From the NCBI RefSeq assembly GCF_900110275.1, contig NZ_FODC01000002.1, positions 992,001 to 1,056,000 on the forward strand: a stretch of DNA of 64,000 nucleotides, in the 5' to 3' direction. Position numbers and translations under genes: made by a program. Of the stretch, positions 60,864-64,000 are shown one piece after another. This DNA comes from Duganella sp. CF517. Its GTDB lineage: Bacteria; Pseudomonadota; Gammaproteobacteria; Burkholderiales; Burkholderiaceae_D. Below the pieces are notes generated by a model, which did no database searches, was not told the DNA's origin, and worked only from the letters and a program-made list of their open reading frames with translations. Each line of letters opens with the position of its first letter. The stretch's first letter is position 1.

Positions 60864-61938
60864 TGCCCGGCCGCTCCCTGTCCAATAGCGCCGCCTTGCG
60901 GTCCACGCCCCAGCGGTAGCCGGAAATCGAACCGTCGTTGCGCACCACCCGGTGGCAGGGAATCGCCACCGCCAGCGCGTTGGCGGCGCAGGCGCCGGCC
61001 ACGGCCCGGGCGCCGTTGGGCGAGCCGACCAGCTCGGCCAGCTCGGCGTAGCTGACGGTGCGCCCGGCCGGTATCTCGCGCAACACCTGCCATACCCGCT
61101 GCTGGAACGCCGTTCCGCGCACGTCCAGCGGCAGATCGAGGCCGATTTCCGGCCGCTCGACCATGCCCACCACGCGCGAGACCACCTGTTCGTATTCGGC
61201 CTCGGCGCCGATCAGCTCCGCTTTCGGAAAGCGGTCCTGCAGGTCGCGCACCAGGAAGTCCGGATCGTCGTCGATCAGGATCGCGCAGATGCCGCGCGCC
61301 GTGCTGGCCACCAGGATCGCGCCCAGCGAGCAGGCGGCGATGGCGAAGCGGATCACGGTGCCGGCGCCGCCGGCGCGAAACGCGGTCGGCGTCATGCCCA
61401 GCACCGCCGGCGAACTGGCGTAGAAACGGCCGCTGGAATTGAAGCCGGCGTCGTAGATCGCCTCGGTCACCGTGGCTTGCCGCGCCAGTCCGTCCTGCAC
61501 CCGCCGCGCGCGCCGCGCCTGGGCGTAGGCTTTGGGGGTGATGCCGGTGACGGCCTTGAACAGCCGGTGGAAATGGAAGCGGCTGACGCCGACGGCGGCG
61601 GCCAGGCGGTCCAGGTCGGGCGCCTCGTCGGCGGCGTCGATCAGGCGGCAGGCCTCGGCCACCAGCGCGGCGCGGCGCTCGGCCAGCGGCGGCTGCTCGG
61701 GCTTGCAGCGCAGGCAGGGCCGGAACCCGGCTTGCAGCGCCGCCTCGCGGCTGTCGTGGAACGCCACGTTCTTGCGCAGGGCCGGCCGCGCCGCGCACGA
61801 CGGCCGGCAGTACACGCCGGTGCTGCGCACCGAATACCAGAACACGCCATCGGCGCCGGCGTCGCGCCCCTGCACGGCCGCCCAGCGCGACTGCTCGTCG
61901 GCGTAGGGCACGCTTGGTTTATCGATTACCTTGTCCAT
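60856..61938 (-). CDS. ada: Bifunctional DNA alkylation repair/transcription factor Ada
   Basis: A 360-aa Ada protein with all three parts. The N-terminal zinc/methylphosphotriester domain contains VYCRPSCAARPALRKNV and LRCKPEQP. The AraC-type HTH is in ACRLIDAADEAPDLDRLAAAVGVSRFHFHRLFKAVTG. The O6-methylguanine methyltransferase domain has the acceptor Cys in VAIPCHRVVRNDGSISGYRWG. It repairs methylated DNA and, once methylated, activates the ada regulon. The start MDKVIDKPSVP is chosen since GGAG lies 7 bases before it; an upstream Met (MESAMDK) is possible. Confidence 0.94.
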   Translation of the reverse strand: MDKVIDKPSVPYADEQSRWAAVQGRDAGADGVFWYSVRSTGVYCRPSCAARPALRKNVAFHDSREAALQAGFRPCLRCKPEQPPLAERRAALVAEACRLIDAADEAPDLDRLAAAVGVSRFHFHRLFKAVTGITPKAYAQARRARRVQDGLARQATVTEAIYDAGFNSSGRFYASSPAVLGMTPTAFRAGGAGTVIRFAIAACSLGAILVASTARGICAILIDDDPDFLVRDLQDRFPKAELIGAEAEYEQVVSRVVGMVERPEIGLDLPLDVRGTAFQQRVWQVLREIPAGRTVSYAELAELVGSPNGARAVAGACAANALAVAIPCHRVVRNDGSISGYRWGVDRKAALLDRERPGNE

Positions 61939-62006
61939 CGCGGACTCCATCGTTGAATTGGAATGGTGCCATGCTAGCGGGCGGCGGATGGCGGCGCACC
62001 TCAACT

Positions 62007-62033
62007 CTTGCTTTTGAATCCTTGCTTTTGAAT
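62007..62033. repeat. 13-bp tandem repeat overlapping the hutC promoter
   Basis: CTTGCTTTTGAAT occurs at 62007-62019 and 62021-62033, 14 bases apart. The second copy supplies the -35 hexamer of the hutC promoter. A regulatory site or simple duplication are both possible. Confidence 0.6.
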
Positions 62034-62056
62034 TGTACCCGCGCCGATGCTAAAAT
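62028..62056 (+). promoter_or_regulatory. hutC promoter
   Basis: TTGAAT (62028-62033) and TAAAAT (62051-62056) are separated by 17 bases, 41 bases upstream of the hutC start. No HutC-type palindrome like the one before hutU is evident here, so strong self-repression is not indicated by the sequence. Confidence 0.6.
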
Positions 62057-62097
62057 GCCCCGCTCCGCCGCCTGCGGAGGCGCGCCAGGAGAACCCG

Positions 62098-62853
62098 TTG
62101 GACGATCAAAGCGATCAGCATCAGCAAGCAGCCCCCTCGCCGGCCATCCCGGACGGCATCCCTATTTTCCAGCGCATCAAAGACCATTTGCTGGCGCAGA
62201 TCGCCGCCGGCGTCTGGAAGGAAGGCGACGTGATCCCGTCCGAACAGGCGCTGGTCAAGCAATTCGGCGTCTCCCGCATGACCGTCAACCGCGCCGTGCG
62301 CGAACTCACGGCCGAACAGGTGCTCACGCGCCGCCAGGGCTCCGGCACCTACGTCGCCCAGCAAAAATACCAGGCCACGTTGCTGGAGATCAAATCGATC
62401 GCCGACGAGGTGCGCGCGCGCGGCCACGTCCACCGCAGCAGCCTGCAACAGCTCGAGCGCGCCAAGGCCAGCGACCTGATGGCCAAGCAGTTCGACCTGC
62501 CGGCCGGCCACCCGCTGTTCCATTCGGTGATCATCCATTTCGAGAACGGCGTGCCGATCCAGGTCGAGGACCGCTGGGTCAACCCGCTGTGCGCGCCCGA
62601 CTACATGGAACAGGACTTCGCCAGCACCACCCCCAACGAATACCTGATGAAAGCGGCGCCGCTGCAGGGCGCCACCTACAGCATCGAGGCGCTGGCCACG
62701 CCGCGCGACATCGCCGACATGCTGGCCATCGACACCCGGCAGGCCTGCCTGGTGCTGCGGCGCCAGACGCTGTCGGGCGGACGCATCGCCAGCATCGCCA
62801 CCATGTGGCACCCCGGCCACCGCTACCAGTTCGCCGGCAGCTTCGCCCACTAG
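62098..62853 (+). CDS. hutC: Histidine utilization repressor HutC (GntR family)
   Basis: A 251-aa GntR-type repressor. The wHTH includes IFQRIKDHLLAQIAAGVWKEGDVIPSEQALVKQFGVSRMTVNRAVRELTAEQVL, and the UTRA ligand domain ends in the HutC-typical MWHPGHRYQFAGSF. Urocanate is the known inducer. The start is TTG (MDDQSDQ after fMet) with AGGAG seven bases before it; the ATG at 62047 lies inside the -10 region and is unlikely. It lies 12 kb from the hut operon it should control and is divergent from ada. Confidence 0.9.
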   Translation: MDDQSDQHQQAAPSPAIPDGIPIFQRIKDHLLAQIAAGVWKEGDVIPSEQALVKQFGVSRMTVNRAVRELTAEQVLTRRQGSGTYVAQQKYQATLLEIKSIADEVRARGHVHRSSLQQLERAKASDLMAKQFDLPAGHPLFHSVIIHFENGVPIQVEDRWVNPLCAPDYMEQDFASTTPNEYLMKAAPLQGATYSIEALATPRDIADMLAIDTRQACLVLRRQTLSGGRIASIATMWHPGHRYQFAGSFAH

Positions 62854-62985
62854 CCGCCGCAAACGCCCGGCCCCGGCGCGTGACTCGCAGCCGGCAAGTC
62901 GCGGTGCGCGCCGCATTCTCACCGAATGTCACGCGGGGATGTCCGCAACGGCCGTTTTCAGGCGCGAAATGTGTCTTTTTCGGGG

Positions 62986-63003
62986 CGCGGCGGCCCCGCC
63001 GCG
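62986..63003. other. GC-rich inverted repeat between hutC and the binding-protein gene
   Basis: CGCGGCGG and CCGCCGCG arms (62986-62993, 62996-63003) form a strong stem followed on the plus strand by a pyrimidine-rich run (CCATTCCCTTCTTTTCTT). It could end hutC transcription, although the T content is weak. Confidence 0.35.
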
Positions 63004-63050
63004 GCGCCATTCCCTTCTTTTCTTGTCGATGAGATCACAGCGGTTAAAAC

Positions 63051-63059
63051 TGCTATAGT
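63051..63059 (+). promoter_or_regulatory. Extended -10 promoter for the edge gene
   Basis: TGC directly followed by TATAGT (63054-63059) is an extended -10 element 44 bases before the TTG start. No good -35 hexamer is visible at 16-18 bases. Confidence 0.4.
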
Positions 63060-63103
63060 TGGCTGCCCCCAAGGCCACCCACTGTCATCGGAAAGGGAAG
63101 CTC

Positions 63104-64000
63104 TTGTTGCACAGCCGTCCCCGCGTTCGCACGAGCTCCTGGCGCCGTTTACCGCGCAAGGTGGCGGCGCTCGCCCTGCTGCTCGTCCTGCTGCTCGCCT
63201 GCGCGGTCGCGGGCGCGCAGGCGGCCGAAAAAGTCACCATCCAGCTCAAGTGGCGGCACCAGTTCCAGTTCGCCGGCTACTACGCCGCCCAGGACCAGGG
63301 CTACTACCGCGACGCCGGCCTCGACGTCACCCTGGCCGAGGCGGTGCCCGGCAGCGATCCGCTGCAAAACGTCGTCGGCGGCGCCGCGCAGTACGGGGTC
63401 GGCAACACCGGCTTGCTGCTGGCGCGCGGCGCCGGCCAGCCGGTGGTGGTGCTGGCCTCGATCTTCCAGCATTCCGGCGCGGCGCTGCTGGTGCGCCATG
63501 GCCCCGACGGCAAGCCGCGCCCCTGGCCCGGCAGCCGCGTCATGCTGGCGCCCAACAACGAAGAGTTGACGGTCTACCTGCAAAGGCTGGGCGTGCGCGG
63601 CGACAGCGTGTACCAGCTCGCCCACACCCACGGCTACGAAGAACTGTTGCAGGGCCGTGTAGACGCCATGTCGGTCTACACCACCGAGGCGCCGTTCGTC
63701 CTCGAACGCACCAACCTGTCCTACGAGATCCAGTCGCCGCGCGCCCTCGGCCTCGATTTCTACGGCGACGTGCTCTATACGACAGAAAGCGAATTGCGCG
63801 AGCATCCGGCGCGCGCGCGCGCGGTGCGCGAGGCGACCCTGCGCGGCTGGCGCTACGCCATGGCCCACCCGGGCGAGATCGCCGACCTGATACGGGCCCG
63901 CTACCCGGAACGCAACAGCCGCGAGCTGCTGATGTTCGAGGCGCGCCAGATCGCCGCGCTGCTGGAGCAGGACTTGATCGAACCCGGCTACAGCAATCCC
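63104..64000 (+). CDS. NMT1/THI5-like periplasmic binding domain protein, cut by right edge
   Basis: The first 299 codons are visible; the gene continues beyond 64000. A signal peptide is present (RKVAALALLLVLLLACAVAGAQA), then an NMT1/THI5-type solute-binding domain: VTIQLKWRHQFQFAGYYAAQDQGYYRDAGLDVTL, GGAAQYGVGNTGLLLARGAGQPVVVLASIFQHSG and RVDAMSVYTTEAP. This QLKWRHQFQFAGYYAA type is common as the sensory N-terminus of membrane kinases or diguanylate cyclases, so the missing C-terminus may be a signalling domain (inference). The start is TTG after GGGAAG; a second TTG follows directly. Confidence 0.8.
   Translation, partial: MLHSRPRVRTSSWRRLPRKVAALALLLVLLLACAVAGAQAAEKVTIQLKWRHQFQFAGYYAAQDQGYYRDAGLDVTLAEAVPGSDPLQNVVGGAAQYGVGNTGLLLARGAGQPVVVLASIFQHSGAALLVRHGPDGKPRPWPGSRVMLAPNNEELTVYLQRLGVRGDSVYQLAHTHGYEELLQGRVDAMSVYTTEAPFVLERTNLSYEIQSPRALGLDFYGDVLYTTESELREHPARARAVREATLRGWRYAMAHPGEIADLIRARYPERNSRELLMFEARQIAALLEQDLIEPGYSNP

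Overview
The window is GC-rich, densely coded chromosomal DNA of a betaproteobacterium. The gene content and order fit an Oxalobacteraceae member of the Massilia/Duganella/Janthinobacterium type: a complete phenylacetyl-CoA epoxidase operon under a PaaX regulator, a HutF/HutG-type histidine operon with HutC, divergent pmbA and yjgA(darP), and a long REP-like palindrome. The family assignment is inference. No rRNA, tRNA, CRISPR array, prophage or intact transposase was seen.

Layout. 1-9.7 kb (minus strand): phenylacetate catabolism, transcribed paaA-B-C-D-E-G-H-I-K-Y-Z, with paaZ cut by the left edge; paaX is divergent at 9.8 kb. PaaK makes phenylacetyl-CoA, PaaABCDE epoxidises it, PaaG isomerises it to the oxepin, PaaZ opens the ring and PaaH acts in the beta-oxidation-like steps. 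PaaI and PaaY are salvage thioesterases. paaF and paaJ are not in the window. 10.8-19.6 kb: housekeeping and small accessory genes (DUF4160, M14 carboxypeptidase, lipoprotein hydrolase, pmbA/yjgA, mogA, esterase, serine hydrolase, a PIN-domain pair, an AhpD-like protein). 19.7-22 kb: a class-III aminotransferase, a 27-bp-arm REP-like palindrome and an FAH-family hydrolase. 22-25.9 kb: a compact minus-strand operon of a KamA-like radical SAM aminomutase, an MFS transporter and a prolyl-4-hydroxylase-like dioxygenase, the most intriguing metabolic unit here. 26.1-33.2 kb: secreted Cache protein plus chemoreceptor, 3-methyladenine glycosylase, HDOD protein, a DUF2863-like protein, a transglutaminase/TPR lipoprotein and a GNAT enzyme.

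33.2-35.5 kb is visibly AT-richer and reads as a small accessory island: a TumE-like toxin gene broken by one amber codon, its intact TumA-like antitoxin, a frameshifted VapB-like antitoxin remnant and an unrecognised 361-aa protein with a cysteine/histidine cluster. 35.6-38.2 kb holds deoxyinosine glycosylase, an Mpo1-like protein, an EamA transporter and a GNAT enzyme. 38.4-42.6 kb (minus) holds a large zinc metalloprotease overlapping a fused osmoprotectant-type binding-protein/permease gene.

42.7-50.0 kb (minus) is the hut operon, hutU-H-G-F-D-I, with a sigma70 promoter whose spacer contains a HutC-like palindrome; hutC itself lies 12 kb away at 62.1 kb. 50-53.7 kb: a YtcJ-like amidohydrolase and an MsbA-like exporter. 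53.7-59.7 kb (minus) is a six-gene stressosome-type module, rsbR-rsbS-rsbT, a HATPase-SpoIIE phosphatase, a histidine kinase and a hybrid kinase/response regulator, tightly coupled and without a sigma factor gene. 59.9-62 kb: ada overlapping a 2OG-Fe(II) oxygenase. The right edge cuts an NMT1/THI5-like periplasmic binding protein.
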